Source: Pseudomonadota bacterium
GTDB taxonomy: Bacteria; Pseudomonadota; Alphaproteobacteria; Rhodobacterales; Rhodobacteraceae
Reading direction: 5' to 3'
Assembly: GCA_021845805.1 (NCBI GenBank)
Contig: JAJZVD010000015.1
Coordinates: forward strand, 1-58,034
Length of the DNA: 58,034 nt
Made by a program: the position numbers and the translations under genes. Every line of letters begins with the position of its first letter. The first letter of the stretch is position 1. The notes under the pieces were generated by a model, which did not search any database, was not told the origin of the DNA, and saw only the letters and a list, made by a program, of their open reading frames with translations. Below are positions 19,736-28,512 of the stretch, one piece after another.

Positions 19736-20229
19736 TGTCGGTCACCACGGATATCCTGGAAAGCTATCGCGCGCCGCGCCGGGTGGTGGCGCGCAAGCTG
19801 GCCGGTGGCCCGCGCGAAGATCGGGCGCTGGCGACCCTGATGGGGGCGCTGGGCCTGAGCTTCATCGCGGAATGGCCGGGCATGATGCATGCAGCCTCGG
19901 CCGACCCTTCGGTGCCGCTGGATGCGCGCATCGGCGGGGCGATGATGGGCCTTCTGTTCCTTGCGCCGCTTCTGGCCTATGGTCTGGCCGCGGTGATCCG
20001 GCTGGTGGCGCTGGCGCTCGGGCGGCGCATGGGCTGGTTCGAGGCGCGGCTGGCGCTGTTCTGGGCCATGCTGGTCACCAGCCCGCTGATGCTTCTGCTG
20101 GGGCTCGCCGCAGGGGTCGCGGGGCCCCGGCTGGGCGATCTTGGCGGGTTCGTGGTGCTGGCGGTGTTTCTCTGGGTCCTGGGCGGCGGGCTCCGGGCTG
20201 CGGTGGGGTTCGGGCGGGGGCAGGCATGA
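19735..20229 (+). CDS. YIP1 family membrane protein
   Basis: The 164-residue product begins with a short cytosolic part (LESYRAPRRVVARKLAGGPR) and then about four hydrophobic segments. The fold and length fit small YIP1-domain membrane proteins found after sufD in Rhodobacterales. Role unknown; the N-terminal YRAPR motif may be a binding segment. It overlaps sufD by one base and the next gene by four (ATGA), so the set is translationally coupled. Confidence 0.75.
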   Translation: MSVTTDILESYRAPRRVVARKLAGGPREDRALATLMGALGLSFIAEWPGMMHAASADPSVPLDARIGGAMMGLLFLAPLLAYGLAAVIRLVALALGRRMGWFEARLALFWAMLVTSPLMLLLGLAAGVAGPRLGDLGGFVVLAVFLWVLGGGLRAAVGFGRGQA

Positions 20230-20813
20230 ACGTGCGGCAAGACTGGTTGGGGCTGGCGCAGGAAACCCTGCTGCAGCCGCGGGGCGCCGCGCGGGCGGTC
20301 CTGGCGATGCGGCTGCCGCCGCGGGTGCTGGTGGAGCTTTTGCTGCTGGTCGCGATCCTGACGGACCTGCTGCTTTACGCCGAACTGGCCTTCGGGGGCG
20401 GGGCGGGGCTGCTGATGGGGCTGGCCGCGCCCGATCCGCTGCTGATGTGGATGATGCAGCTTGCCTCGCTTGTGATGATGACCGTGGCGGTGCAGGGTCT
20501 TGGCCGACTGTTCGGCGGCGAGGGGACCTGGGCCGGGGCGCTGGCGCTGGTGATCTGGCTGCAACTGGTCATGATCGGCCTGGGGCTTGCCCAGCTCGTG
20601 CTCTATTTCGTGCTGCCGCCGCTGGCCGATCTGCTGGGCCTGGTGTCGCTGGGGCTGCTCTTGTGGCTTCTGACCAATTTCACCGCCGTGCTGCACGGGT
20701 TCCGCAACCTGTGGCTGGTCTGCTTCGGCATCCTCGTCAGCGGGGTCGTGATCGTCTTCGCGCTCAGCTACCTGCTGGTCATCCTTGGAATCCTGAGCCC
20801 CGGAGCCGCCTGA
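20226..20813 (+). CDS. YIP1 family membrane protein (second)
   Basis: The 195-residue product has five or so hydrophobic segments rich in Leu and Gly, preceded by NVRQDWLGLAQETLLQPRGA. It resembles the YIP1 family and its upstream neighbour in layout (a short N-terminal QP/AP-R-x-A segment then membrane helices). The pair may work together. It overlaps the upstream gene by ATGA and sufS by one base. Confidence 0.72.
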   Translation: MNVRQDWLGLAQETLLQPRGAARAVLAMRLPPRVLVELLLLVAILTDLLLYAELAFGGGAGLLMGLAAPDPLLMWMMQLASLVMMTVAVQGLGRLFGGEGTWAGALALVIWLQLVMIGLGLAQLVLYFVLPPLADLLGLVSLGLLLWLLTNFTAVLHGFRNLWLVCFGILVSGVVIVFALSYLLVILGILSPGAA

Positions 20814-22033
20814 TGTACGATGTTGCCGCCATCCGCCGCGATTTTCCGATCCTGTCGCGCAAGGTCCATGGCAAGCCGCTGGTCTACCTCGACAATGGCG
20901 CTTCGGCGCAGAAGCCGCAGGTGGTGATCGACGCGGTGACGCAGGGCTATGCGATGGATTACGCCAATGTCCACCGCGGCCTGCATTACCTGTCGACCGT
21001 CTCGACCGAGAAATACGAGGCCGTGCGCGGCATCATCGCCCGCTTCCTGAACGCGCCCGACCCCGAAGAGATCGTCTTCACCTCGGGCGCGACGGAAGGC
21101 ATCAATCTGGTCAGCTACGGCTGGGCCGCGCCGCGGTTGCAGGCGGGCGACGAGATCGTGCTGAGCGTGATGGAACATCACGCCAACATCGTGCCCTGGC
21201 ACTTCCTGCGCGAACGCCAGGGCGTGGTGCTGAAATGGGTCGAGATCGACGCCAACGGCGATCTGGACCCGCAGGCGGTGCTGGACGCGGTGGGGCCGAA
21301 GACGAAGTTGATCGCGATCACGCAGATGTCGAACGTGCTGGGCACGCGCGTGGATGTGGCCGCGATCTGCAAGGGCGCGCGCGATCGCGGCGTGCCGGTG
21401 CTGGTCGACGGGTCGCAGGGCGCGGTCCATGCGCCGGTGGACGTGCAGGCGATCGGCTGCGATTTCTACGCGATCACCGGGCACAAGCTTTACGGCCCCT
21501 CGGGGTCCGGCGCGATCTACATCCGCAAGGAGCGGCAGGCCGAGATGCGCCCCTTCCTGGGCGGCGGCGACATGATCCGCGAGGTCATGCGCGACCACGT
21601 TTCCTACAACGACCCGCCGATGAAGTTCGAGGCGGGCACCCCCGGCATCGTGAACCAGATCGGGCTGGGCGTGGCGCTGGAATACCTGATGGCGCTGGGG
21701 ATGGACAACGTGGCGGCCCATGAAACGGCGCTGCGCGACTATGCGCGGGCGCGGCTGGGCGGGCTCAACTGGCTGCATGTGCAAGGAAACTCTGCGACCA
21801 AGGGGGCGATCTTTTCCTTCACGCTCGACGGTCCGGCGCATGCGCATGACATTTCGACCGTGCTGGACCAGAAGGGGGTCGCGGTCCGCGCGGGTCACCA
21901 TTGCGCGCAGCCGCTGATGGAGCATCTGGGGCTGACCGCCACCTGCCGCGCCTCGTTCGGGCTTTACAACACCCGCGACGAGGTGGATGCGCTGGTCGAG
22001 GCGCTGGAGCTTTGCCGCGACCTTTTCGCCTGA
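20813..22033 (+). CDS. sufS: Cysteine desulfurase SufS
   Basis: The 406-residue product is a group II cysteine desulfurase. It has YLDNGASAQKPQVVID near the start, FTSGATEGINLVSYGWA, the PLP lysine in ITGHKLYGPSGSGA (about residue 225) and the catalytic Cys in RAGHHCAQP (about residue 362), all with SufS-type spacing. It supplies sulfur to SufBCD, normally with SufE or SufU; neither is visible here. It ends the operon; a tRNA gene follows about 95 bp later. Confidence 0.95.
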   Translation: MYDVAAIRRDFPILSRKVHGKPLVYLDNGASAQKPQVVIDAVTQGYAMDYANVHRGLHYLSTVSTEKYEAVRGIIARFLNAPDPEEIVFTSGATEGINLVSYGWAAPRLQAGDEIVLSVMEHHANIVPWHFLRERQGVVLKWVEIDANGDLDPQAVLDAVGPKTKLIAITQMSNVLGTRVDVAAICKGARDRGVPVLVDGSQGAVHAPVDVQAIGCDFYAITGHKLYGPSGSGAIYIRKERQAEMRPFLGGGDMIREVMRDHVSYNDPPMKFEAGTPGIVNQIGLGVALEYLMALGMDNVAAHETALRDYARARLGGLNWLHVQGNSATKGAIFSFTLDGPAHAHDISTVLDQKGVAVRAGHHCAQPLMEHLGLTATCRASFGLYNTRDEVDALVEALELCRDLFA

Positions 22034-22089
22034 CACCGGGGGCAGGGCGCCGCCCCGCGCCCGCCCCCCCTCTGCGCGACGATTGCCGG

Positions 22090-22118
22090 TTGCAGGCCAC
22101 GCGGGGCTTGGCTATAGA
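22090..22118 (+). promoter_or_regulatory. tRNA-Arg promoter
   Basis: TTGCAG (22090-22095), 17 nt, TATAGA (22113-22118) is a good sigma-70-type promoter placed so that transcription would begin a few bases before the tRNA 5' end. Confidence 0.7.
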
Positions 22119-22127
22119 GCGGCTCAG

Positions 22128-22204
<77 letters not shown>

Positions 22205-22301
22205 GTTTCCCATCACTTTCCCGCGTGAACGCCTGTGCCCTGTTGTGGCCGGGCCGGAATGGCGCAACGCTCTGCCGCATTGCAGCAAGAGGGTGACGGC
22301 G

Positions 22302-23420
22302 ATGGCGGACGAACGCAGGGTTCTGGTGCTGCAAGGCGGGGGCGCGCTTGGCGCCTATCAGGCGGGCGCGTTCCAGCGGCTGGCCGAGGCGGGCGAACAT
22401 CCCCATTGGGTTGCGGGCATTTCGATCGGGGCGATCAACGCGGCGCTGATCTGCGGCAACCGCCCCGAGGCGCGGGTGGCGGCGCTGGAAACCTTCTGGC
22501 ACCGCATCAGCGCGGCACTGCCCGCCAGCCCGGTGGCCCGGATGATGCCGCGCGGGGTCTTCGGCGAGATGGCGGCGGCGGCGGTGCTGGCGACCGGGGC
22601 GCCGGGCTTCTTCACCCCCCGACTGCCCGCGGCGGCGCTGATGCCCTGGGGGCTGTGGCATCTGACAAGCCTCTATGACACCACGCCGCTGCACCGCACG
22701 CTGCAAGAGCTGGTGGATTTCGACTACCTCAACCGCGAGGGGCCGCGGCTGTCGGTGGGGGCGGTCGATGTCCAAAGCGGCAATTTCGCCTATTTCGACT
22801 CGGCCGAGATCCGCATCCGGCCTGAACACATCATGGCCTCGGGCGCGCTGCCGCCGGGGTTTCCGGCGGTGCAGGTCGCGGGGCGGTCCTACTGGGATGG
22901 CGGGCTCGTGTCGAACACGCCGCTGCAATATGTGATGGAACGGCGCGCGGACGGGGCGCTCTGCGTCTTTCAGGTCGATCTGTTCAACGCCCGCGGACCG
23001 CTGCCGCAGACCCTGGACGAGGTGCAGTCGCGCGAGAAGGACATCCGTTTTTCCAGCCGCACCCGACTGACCACCGACCGGTTCCGCGAACTGGCGGCGC
23101 TGCGGGCGGCGGCCGAGCGGCTTTACGCCCGGCTGCCCGACGCGCTGAAGGACGACCCCGACATGGCGGTGCTGCGCGGCGCCACGCCCGAGGGGCCGGT
23201 GACGCTGGTCCATCTGATCCACCGCCGCGAACCCTACGAGGGCGCGGCGAAGGATTACGAATTCTCGCGCCTGACCATGCAGGAACACTGGGCCGCGGGC
23301 GAACGCGACGTGCGCCGCACCCTGAACCATCCGGCCTGGGCAGGGCGTCACCAGACCGACGAGGCGCTGATCGTGCTCGACCTCACGCGGGATGCCGCTG
23401 ATCACGCCAAGGCGGGTTGA
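22302..23420 (+). CDS. Patatin-like phospholipase family protein
   Basis: The 372-residue protein has the patatin features: oxyanion loop GGGALGAYQAG near residue 11, serine elbow GISIGAIN (Ser about 42) and the DGG acid motif in YWDGGLVSNTP (about residue 203). A C-terminal extension of about 150 residues resembles DUF3734. It is a predicted lipid acyl hydrolase; no signal peptide is seen. I chose the ATG at 22302, with AGAGGG upstream, over the long open frame reaching back through the tRNA. Confidence 0.88.
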   Translation: MADERRVLVLQGGGALGAYQAGAFQRLAEAGEHPHWVAGISIGAINAALICGNRPEARVAALETFWHRISAALPASPVARMMPRGVFGEMAAAAVLATGAPGFFTPRLPAAALMPWGLWHLTSLYDTTPLHRTLQELVDFDYLNREGPRLSVGAVDVQSGNFAYFDSAEIRIRPEHIMASGALPPGFPAVQVAGRSYWDGGLVSNTPLQYVMERRADGALCVFQVDLFNARGPLPQTLDEVQSREKDIRFSSRTRLTTDRFRELAALRAAAERLYARLPDALKDDPDMAVLRGATPEGPVTLVHLIHRREPYEGAAKDYEFSRLTMQEHWAAGERDVRRTLNHPAWAGRHQTDEALIVLDLTRDAADHAKAG

Positions 23421-23499
23421 TTCCCACGCCCGGCTTCGGCAGGGTTCGCCGCAATCGGCCCTGGGGCATGTGCCCGGGGCAGGCCAAGGAGGCAAGACC

Positions 23500-23712
23500 G
23501 TGGAAGGACTGAGCGTAGGGCATCTGCTGGTGGTGGGGATCGTTGTCCTGCTGCTGTTCGGCAAGGGCAAGGTGACCAACCTGATGGGCGAATTCGGCAA
23601 GGGAATCAGTGCCTTCAAGAAAGGCGTCGCGGACGGGAACGCGGCTGCGGACGACGTGCGCGTGGCCGTCGCGCGCGATGTGACGCCGAAGGCCGACGAC
23701 GCCAGGATCTGA
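23500..23712 (+). CDS. tatA: Sec-independent translocase subunit TatA
   Basis: The 70-residue protein has one N-terminal membrane helix ([13 protein letters not shown]), the FGKGKV hinge, an amphipathic helix ([15 protein letters not shown]) and an acidic/basic tail, as in TatA. TatA forms the pore of the twin-arginine pathway that exports folded proteins, such as the TRAP binding protein at 30764. The GTG start at 23500 has a strong AAGGAGG site 7 nt before it. No tatB or tatC is next to it. Confidence 0.87.
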   Translation: MEGLSVGHLLVVGIVVLLLFGKGKVTNLMGEFGKGISAFKKGVADGNAAADDVRVAVARDVTPKADDARI

Positions 23713-23726
23713 GCCAGCGGCCGAGT

Positions 23727-23765
23727 GTGACAGAAATTGTGACGTTGCTGTCACGTCACTGTCAC
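23727..23765 (+). promoter_or_regulatory. Pho box (PhoB site) before pstS
   Basis: CTGTCACGTCACTGTCAC at 23748-23765 is two perfect 7-mers (CTGTCAC) at 11-bp period, the classic Pho box. TATCCC 10 nt downstream could be the -10. A second, imperfect GTCAC pair on the other strand at 23727-23744 (spacing off by one) may extend the site. PhoB would activate pstSCAB under phosphate limitation. Confidence 0.88.
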
Positions 23766-23846
23766 ACGAAACGACTATCCCGGCGGCGTTCCCAGAGCGG
23801 TTCTCGCGTGGGGGCACATACTCAGACCTGTTCCGGGAGAATCGCC

Positions 23847-24869
23847 GTGAGCTTCATGAAATCCATCCTGGCCGGCAGTGCCGCCATCGCCCTGGTGTCG
23901 CTGTCCGGCACCGCCTTTGCGGCCGACGTTGCGGGCGCGGGCTCGAGCTTCATCGCTCCGGTCCTGTCGAAGTGGGCCGAAGGCTACAAGGCTGCCACCG
24001 GCAACGCCATCAACTACCAGTCGGTCGGCTCGGGCGCCGGGATCAAGGCGCTCTTGTCCAAGACCGTGACCTTCGGCGCCTCGGACAAGCCGATGAGCGA
24101 TGCCGATCTGGAAAAGAACGGCGTGGCCCAGTTCCCGATGATCTCGGGCGGCATCGTGGTGACCTACAACATCGCCGGCGTGAAGCCGGGCGAACTGGTG
24201 TTCGACGGCAAGACCCTGGCCGACATCTTCCTTGGCAAGGTGACCAAGTGGAACGACAAGGAAATCGCCGCGCTGAACCCGGGCGCCAAGCTGCCCGACC
24301 AGGCGATCTCGGTCGTCTACCGCGCCGACGGCTCGGGCACGACGTTCAACTTCACCAACTACCTGTCGAAGGTGTCGCCCGACTGGAAAGCCAAGGTCGG
24401 CTCGGACACCACGGTTGACTGGCCGGTGGGCTTCGGCGCCAAGGGGTCGGAAGGCGTGTCGACCACGGTGAACCAGACCGCGGGCTCGATCTCCTACGTC
24501 GAGTACTCGTATGTCGTGGCCAACCACATCGGCTACTCGAAGATGAAGAACGCCGCGGGCAAGGTGGTGGAGCCGACGCTGGCCTCGTTCGCCGCCGCCG
24601 CCGCCAACGCCGACTGGGCGCATGCGAAGAACTTCAACGAGATCATCACCGACCAGCCCGGCGACAACACCTGGCCGATCGCGGCCTCGACCTGGGTTCT
24701 GATGTACAAGAAGCCCGCCGACGCCGCGGCCAATGCCGATGCGCTGAAGTTCTTCGACTGGGCCTATACCAAGGGCCAGAAGGACGCGACCGATCTGAAC
24801 TACGTTGCCATTCCGGACAATGTCGCCAAGATCGTCATGACCGCATGGAAGTCGGACTTCGGCATGTAA
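23847..24869 (+). CDS. pstS: Phosphate ABC transporter substrate-binding protein PstS
   Basis: The 340-residue periplasmic protein begins with a Sec signal peptide ending FAAD. It has the phosphate-binding pattern [30 protein letters not shown] and [15 protein letters not shown]. It captures phosphate for PstCAB. I chose the GTG at 23847 because GGGAGA is 6 nt upstream; an ATG at 23856 is the alternative and leaves the signal peptide intact. The Pho box lies 82-100 bp upstream. Confidence 0.95.
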   Translation: MSFMKSILAGSAAIALVSLSGTAFAADVAGAGSSFIAPVLSKWAEGYKAATGNAINYQSVGSGAGIKALLSKTVTFGASDKPMSDADLEKNGVAQFPMISGGIVVTYNIAGVKPGELVFDGKTLADIFLGKVTKWNDKEIAALNPGAKLPDQAISVVYRADGSGTTFNFTNYLSKVSPDWKAKVGSDTTVDWPVGFGAKGSEGVSTTVNQTAGSISYVEYSYVVANHIGYSKMKNAAGKVVEPTLASFAAAAANADWAHAKNFNEIITDQPGDNTWPIAASTWVLMYKKPADAAANADALKFFDWAYTKGQKDATDLNYVAIPDNVAKIVMTAWKSDFGM

Positions 24870-24892
24870 TCATCGTGCAGATGCGCGATCGG

Positions 24893-24919
24893 GGCGGGCA
24901 GGGGAAACCCTTGCCCGCC
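24893..24919 (+). other. Hairpin between pstS and pstC
   Basis: GGCGGGCA (24893-24900) pairs with TGCCCGCC (24912-24919) and is extended by GGG/CCC around a GAAA loop. Such a hairpin after a binding-protein gene can protect the pstS mRNA or partly stop transcription, giving more PstS than PstCAB. Function is inferred. Confidence 0.6.
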
Positions 24920-24945
24920 TTGCTTGACGAACGGGGGCGGGACAG

Positions 24946-25917
24946 ATGACAGCAAGCACCGACTTTGCCGGACGGGCGGTGCCGGACAGCGCGGCGATCT
25001 CGCGGCGGTTCCGCAGGCAGGACCGTCTGTTCTTCCTGCTGACGCTCGGCTCTGCGACCCTTGTGGTGGCGCTTCTTCTGGCCATCCTCGTGGTCCTGGC
25101 CATCGAGGCCTGGCCCACCTTTTCCACCTTCGGGCTGTCGTTCCTCTGGGGCACCACCTGGAGCGCGCCGCGCGACATCTACGGCGCGCTGCCCGCGGTG
25201 CTGGGCACGCTGATCAGCTCGCTCATCGCCATGCTGATTGCCGTGCCGCTCAGCGTCGGCATCGCCGTCTTCCTGACCGAACTGTGCCCCGCCCGCCTGC
25301 GCCGCCCGCTGGGCACCGCGATCGAGCTGCTGGCGGGCGTGCCCTCGATCATCTATGGCATCGTCGGCCTCTTCGTGCTGGTGCCGCTGATGCAATCGAC
25401 GATCCTGCCCGTCCTGATGGCGACCGTGGGTCAGCTTCCGCTGATCGGCCGCCTGTTCCAGGCCCCGGCGCCGGGCATCGGGCTGCTGACGGCCAGCTTC
25501 GTGCTGTCGGTCATGATCCTGCCCTTCATCACCGCGATCACCCGCGACGTGTTCAACACCGTGCCGGTCATGCTGCGCGAAAGCGCCTATGGCATGGGGA
25601 TGACGACCTGGGAGGTCGTGCGCCACATCATCATCCCCTACACCCGGCTGGGCATGGTGGGCGGCATCATGCTGGGCCTTGGCCGCGCGCTGGGCGAAAC
25701 CATGGCCGTGACCTTCGTCGTGGGCTCGGTCACCCGGCTGCAAACCTCGATCATCTCGCCCTCCACCACCATCTCGGCCCAGATCGCCAACAGCTTCGGC
25801 GATGCCGACGGGCTGCAACTGTCCAGCCTGATCGCGCTGGGCCTGATCCTGTTCGTGCTGTCCTTCTGCGTGCTGGCGCTGGCCAAGTGGCTGATCGGCC
25901 GCACCGACAGCTTCTGA
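24946..25917 (+). CDS. pstC: Phosphate ABC transporter permease PstC
   Basis: The 323-residue inner-membrane permease has six predicted membrane segments and the permease EAA-type loop ESAYGMGMTTWEVVRHIIIP, followed by GLGRALGETMAVTFVVG, typical of PstC. It pairs with PstA to form the phosphate channel and is energised by PstB. Length is normal. It follows pstS by 76 bp containing the hairpin and precedes pstA by 10 bp. Confidence 0.94.
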   Translation: MTASTDFAGRAVPDSAAISRRFRRQDRLFFLLTLGSATLVVALLLAILVVLAIEAWPTFSTFGLSFLWGTTWSAPRDIYGALPAVLGTLISSLIAMLIAVPLSVGIAVFLTELCPARLRRPLGTAIELLAGVPSIIYGIVGLFVLVPLMQSTILPVLMATVGQLPLIGRLFQAPAPGIGLLTASFVLSVMILPFITAITRDVFNTVPVMLRESAYGMGMTTWEVVRHIIIPYTRLGMVGGIMLGLGRALGETMAVTFVVGSVTRLQTSIISPSTTISAQIANSFGDADGLQLSSLIALGLILFVLSFCVLALAKWLIGRTDSF

Positions 25918-25927
25918 GGAACCCGCC

Positions 25928-26782
25928 ATGGAAACCGCAGTCCGCAGTTCGATCATGAACCGCCGCTACCGGCGCAACCGGATCATGATGGCGCTGGCGA
26001 TCTTCTCGTCGGCGCTTGGCCTTTTCTTCCTCGCGGTCATTCTGGCCACCCTGGTCTTCCGGGGGATCGATGCGATCAACCTCGATGTCTTCACCATGTC
26101 GATCCCGGCGCAGGGCTCGCGCGGGGGGCTGGTGAACGCGATGTATGGCACGGTGGTCATCACAGGGCTTGCGATGCTGATCGCGACGCCGCTGGGGATT
26201 CTGGCGGGCACCTATCTCGTGGAATTCGCCAATGGCTCGACGCTGGCCGAGGCGGCGAAGTTCATCAACGATGTCCTGCTGTCGGCGCCCTCGATCGTGA
26301 TCGGCGTCTTCATCTACGGCGCGGTGGTGGTGCCGATGCATGGCAACTCGGCCATCGCCGGGGCGCTGGCGCTGGCGCTGATCGCGCTGCCGGTGGTGAA
26401 CCGCACCACGCAGGACATGCTGAAGCTGGTGCCGAACGCGCTGCGCGAGGCGACCGCGGCGCTGGGCGCGCCCCGCTGGATGTCGATGACCATGGTCATC
26501 TACCGTTCGGCCTGGACCGGCATCCTGACCGGCATCCTGCTGGCCGTCGCCCGCATCAGCGGCGAGACCGCGCCGCTTCTGTTCACCGCGGGCTACAGCA
26601 AGTTCTGGAACACCGGCCTGACCGGCCCGATGGCCAGCCTGCCGGTGGCGATCAACACGCTGGCGGCCGATCCGGGGCCCGACCTGAAACGCCTGGCCTG
26701 GGGCGGCGCGCTGATCATCACGGTCGCCATCCTCGCGCTCAACATCCTTGCCCGCAGCCTTGCCGGCCGCCGCTCGTCCTGA
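25928..26782 (+). CDS. pstA: Phosphate ABC transporter permease PstA
   Basis: The 284-residue permease has about six membrane segments and the EAA loop REATAALGAPRWMSMTMVIY followed by AVARISGETAPLLFTAGY, the PstA hallmark. It pairs with PstC. The spacing to pstC (10 bp) and pstB (15 bp) supports one operon. Confidence 0.94.
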   Translation: METAVRSSIMNRRYRRNRIMMALAIFSSALGLFFLAVILATLVFRGIDAINLDVFTMSIPAQGSRGGLVNAMYGTVVITGLAMLIATPLGILAGTYLVEFANGSTLAEAAKFINDVLLSAPSIVIGVFIYGAVVVPMHGNSAIAGALALALIALPVVNRTTQDMLKLVPNALREATAALGAPRWMSMTMVIYRSAWTGILTGILLAVARISGETAPLLFTAGYSKFWNTGLTGPMASLPVAINTLAADPGPDLKRLAWGGALIITVAILALNILARSLAGRRSS

Positions 26783-26797
26783 TGGAGAGGGACTGAC

Positions 26798-27637
26798 ATG
26801 CCCGATACCGAAACCCCGACCCACGGCTTCAGCCTTCAGGCCCAGGCGCCGACCTTCGTGCAGGACGCGGCGGCCGACCGGCCGGTGAAGGTCGAGGTGA
26901 AGAACCTCCGCTTTCGCTACCAGAACGGCCACGAGGTGCTGAAAGGCATCGACATGGTGCTGCGCGACAAGACGGTGACGGCCTTCATCGGCCCCTCGGG
27001 CTGCGGCAAGTCCACGCTCCTGCGGGTGTTCAACCGGATGTACGACCTCTACCCCGGCCAGCAGGTCTCGGGCGAGGTGCTGCTTGACGGTCGCAACATC
27101 CTGGGCAAGACCGAAGACCTGAACCGCCTGCGCTCGAAGATCGGCATGGTGTTCCAGAAGCCCACGCCCTTCCCGATGTCGATCTATGAAAACATCGCCT
27201 TCGGCATCCGGCTGTACGAAAAGCTGTCGAAATCCGAGATGAACGACCGGGTGGAACAGGCGCTGCGCGAAACCGCGCTCTGGGACGAGGTGAAGGACAA
27301 GCTGCAACAGTCGGGCCTCGGCCTTTCGGGCGGCCAGCAGCAGCGGCTCTGCATCGCGCGCGCCGTGGCGGTGAAACCCGAGGTGCTGCTGCTGGACGAG
27401 CCCGCCTCGGCGCTCGATCCGATCTCCACCGCCAAGGTGGAAGACCTCATCATCAAGCTCGGGCAGGATTACTGCATCGCCATCGTCACCCACAACATGC
27501 AGCAGGCGGCGCGCACCTCGCTTTACACCGCCTTCATGTATCTGGGCGAGCTTGTGGAATTCGACCGGACCGAGGCGATCTTCACCGCGCCGAAGCAGCA
27601 GAAGACGAACGACTACGTCACCGGCCGCTTCGGCTGA
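26798..27637 (+). CDS. pstB: Phosphate ABC transporter ATPase PstB
   Basis: The 279-residue ATPase has Walker [18 protein letters not shown] near residue 66, signature [14 protein letters not shown], Walker [14 protein letters not shown], and the PstB-specific [11 protein letters not shown] near the H-loop. It drives phosphate import. The operon normally continues with phoU and often phoB; here an apparently gene-free 238-bp stretch follows and then ilvN on the other strand. Confidence 0.96.
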   Translation: MPDTETPTHGFSLQAQAPTFVQDAAADRPVKVEVKNLRFRYQNGHEVLKGIDMVLRDKTVTAFIGPSGCGKSTLLRVFNRMYDLYPGQQVSGEVLLDGRNILGKTEDLNRLRSKIGMVFQKPTPFPMSIYENIAFGIRLYEKLSKSEMNDRVEQALRETALWDEVKDKLQQSGLGLSGGQQQRLCIARAVAVKPEVLLLDEPASALDPISTAKVEDLIIKLGQDYCIAIVTHNMQQAARTSLYTAFMYLGELVEFDRTEAIFTAPKQQKTNDYVTGRFG

Positions 27638-27875
27638 CCGGGCGGCGGCGCAACCCGCCCCCCGGTCCCTTCGGCATCGCGGACCCGTCGTTCCCCGGGC
27701 GGCCACCGTCCCCGGCTTTGCCGGGCGGCCCTCCGCTGCCACCATTCCGGCGGCCAGACTGCGGATCGCCGCAACGGCGACCCCGGTCCCGCATCTCCCC
27801 GGCCCGTTCTGGGCCCGCGGCCCGTCCGCCGCAGGACCGTGATGCCGCAGAAAGGTTAAGAACCGCTTGCGGCCC

Positions 27876-28436
27876 TCAGGCCCCGCGCGACAGCGCCGCC
27901 ACCCCGGTGCGCGCCATCTCGCGCAGACCCAGCGGGCGCATCAGTTCGGAGAAGGCGTCGATCTTCTCGGCGGTGCCGGTGATCTCGAACACGAAGCTTT
28001 CCAGCGTCGAATCCACCACGCTGGCGCGGAAGATGTCGGCCAGCCGCAACGCCTCGACCCGATGCTCGCCGGTGCCCACCACCTTGAAGAGCGCAAGCTC
28101 CCGCTGCACCGCGGGCCCTTCCACCGTCAGGTCATGCACCTCGTGGACCGGCACCATCCGCTCCAGTTGCGCCTTGATCTGCTCGATCACCTGCGGCGTG
28201 CCGCGGGTGACGACGGTGATCCGGCTCAGGTGGCCCTTGTGGTCCACCTCGGCCACGGTCAGGCTCTCGATGTTGTAGCCGCGCCCGGAAAACAGCCCGA
28301 TCACGCGGGCAAGAACCCCGCTTTCGTTATCGACCAGCACGGCCAGCGTATGGGTTTCGATCACGTCCGAATAGGGGTCGCGCAGGTCGTAGGCCGACTG
28401 GCTGGACGCGCCCTTCTTGATGTTCAGTGCCTGCAT
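27876..28436 (-). CDS. ilvN: Acetolactate synthase small subunit
   Basis: The 186-residue regulatory subunit has the N-terminal ACT domain (THTLAVLVDNESGVLARVIG and GRGYNIESLTV) and the C-terminal regulatory domain (DIFRASVVDSTLESFVFEIT). It binds valine and stimulates and feedback-regulates the large subunit in branched-chain amino-acid synthesis. I chose the ATG at 28436, with GGAAGG upstream, over ATG 28469. It follows ilvB by 76 bp, which contain a 54-bp hairpin repeat. Genes of this type are also named ilvH. Confidence 0.94.
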   Translation of the reverse strand: MQALNIKKGASSQSAYDLRDPYSDVIETHTLAVLVDNESGVLARVIGLFSGRGYNIESLTVAEVDHKGHLSRITVVTRGTPQVIEQIKAQLERMVPVHEVHDLTVEGPAVQRELALFKVVGTGEHRVEALRLADIFRASVVDSTLESFVFEITGTAEKIDAFSELMRPLGLREMARTGVAALSRGA

Positions 28437-28453
28437 CTCGCACCTTCCGCCTT

Positions 28454-28507
28454 CATTTTCTGTCCGCAAATATCCTCGGGGGGTGTGGGGGGCAGACAGC
28501 CCCCCAC
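28454..28507 (-). repeat. 54-bp hairpin repeat, copy 1 (ilvB-ilvN spacer)
   Basis: Read on the minus strand it differs at three of 54 positions from the copy after recA (53678-53730 region). It begins with a 9-bp perfect hairpin (28485-28507), then CACCCCCCGAGGATATTTGC and a GGACAG that can pair with the hairpin loop. It is transcribed as part of the ilvB-ilvN mRNA. Confidence 0.85.
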
Positions 28508-28512
28508 GCGCC

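Noticed and set aside
27638-27875. A small gene or phoU remnant after pstB
   Set aside because: No frame has a ribosome site or recognisable motif; only GC-rich sequence with a CCCGGC-TTT-GCCGGG hairpin at 27711-27725 is seen.
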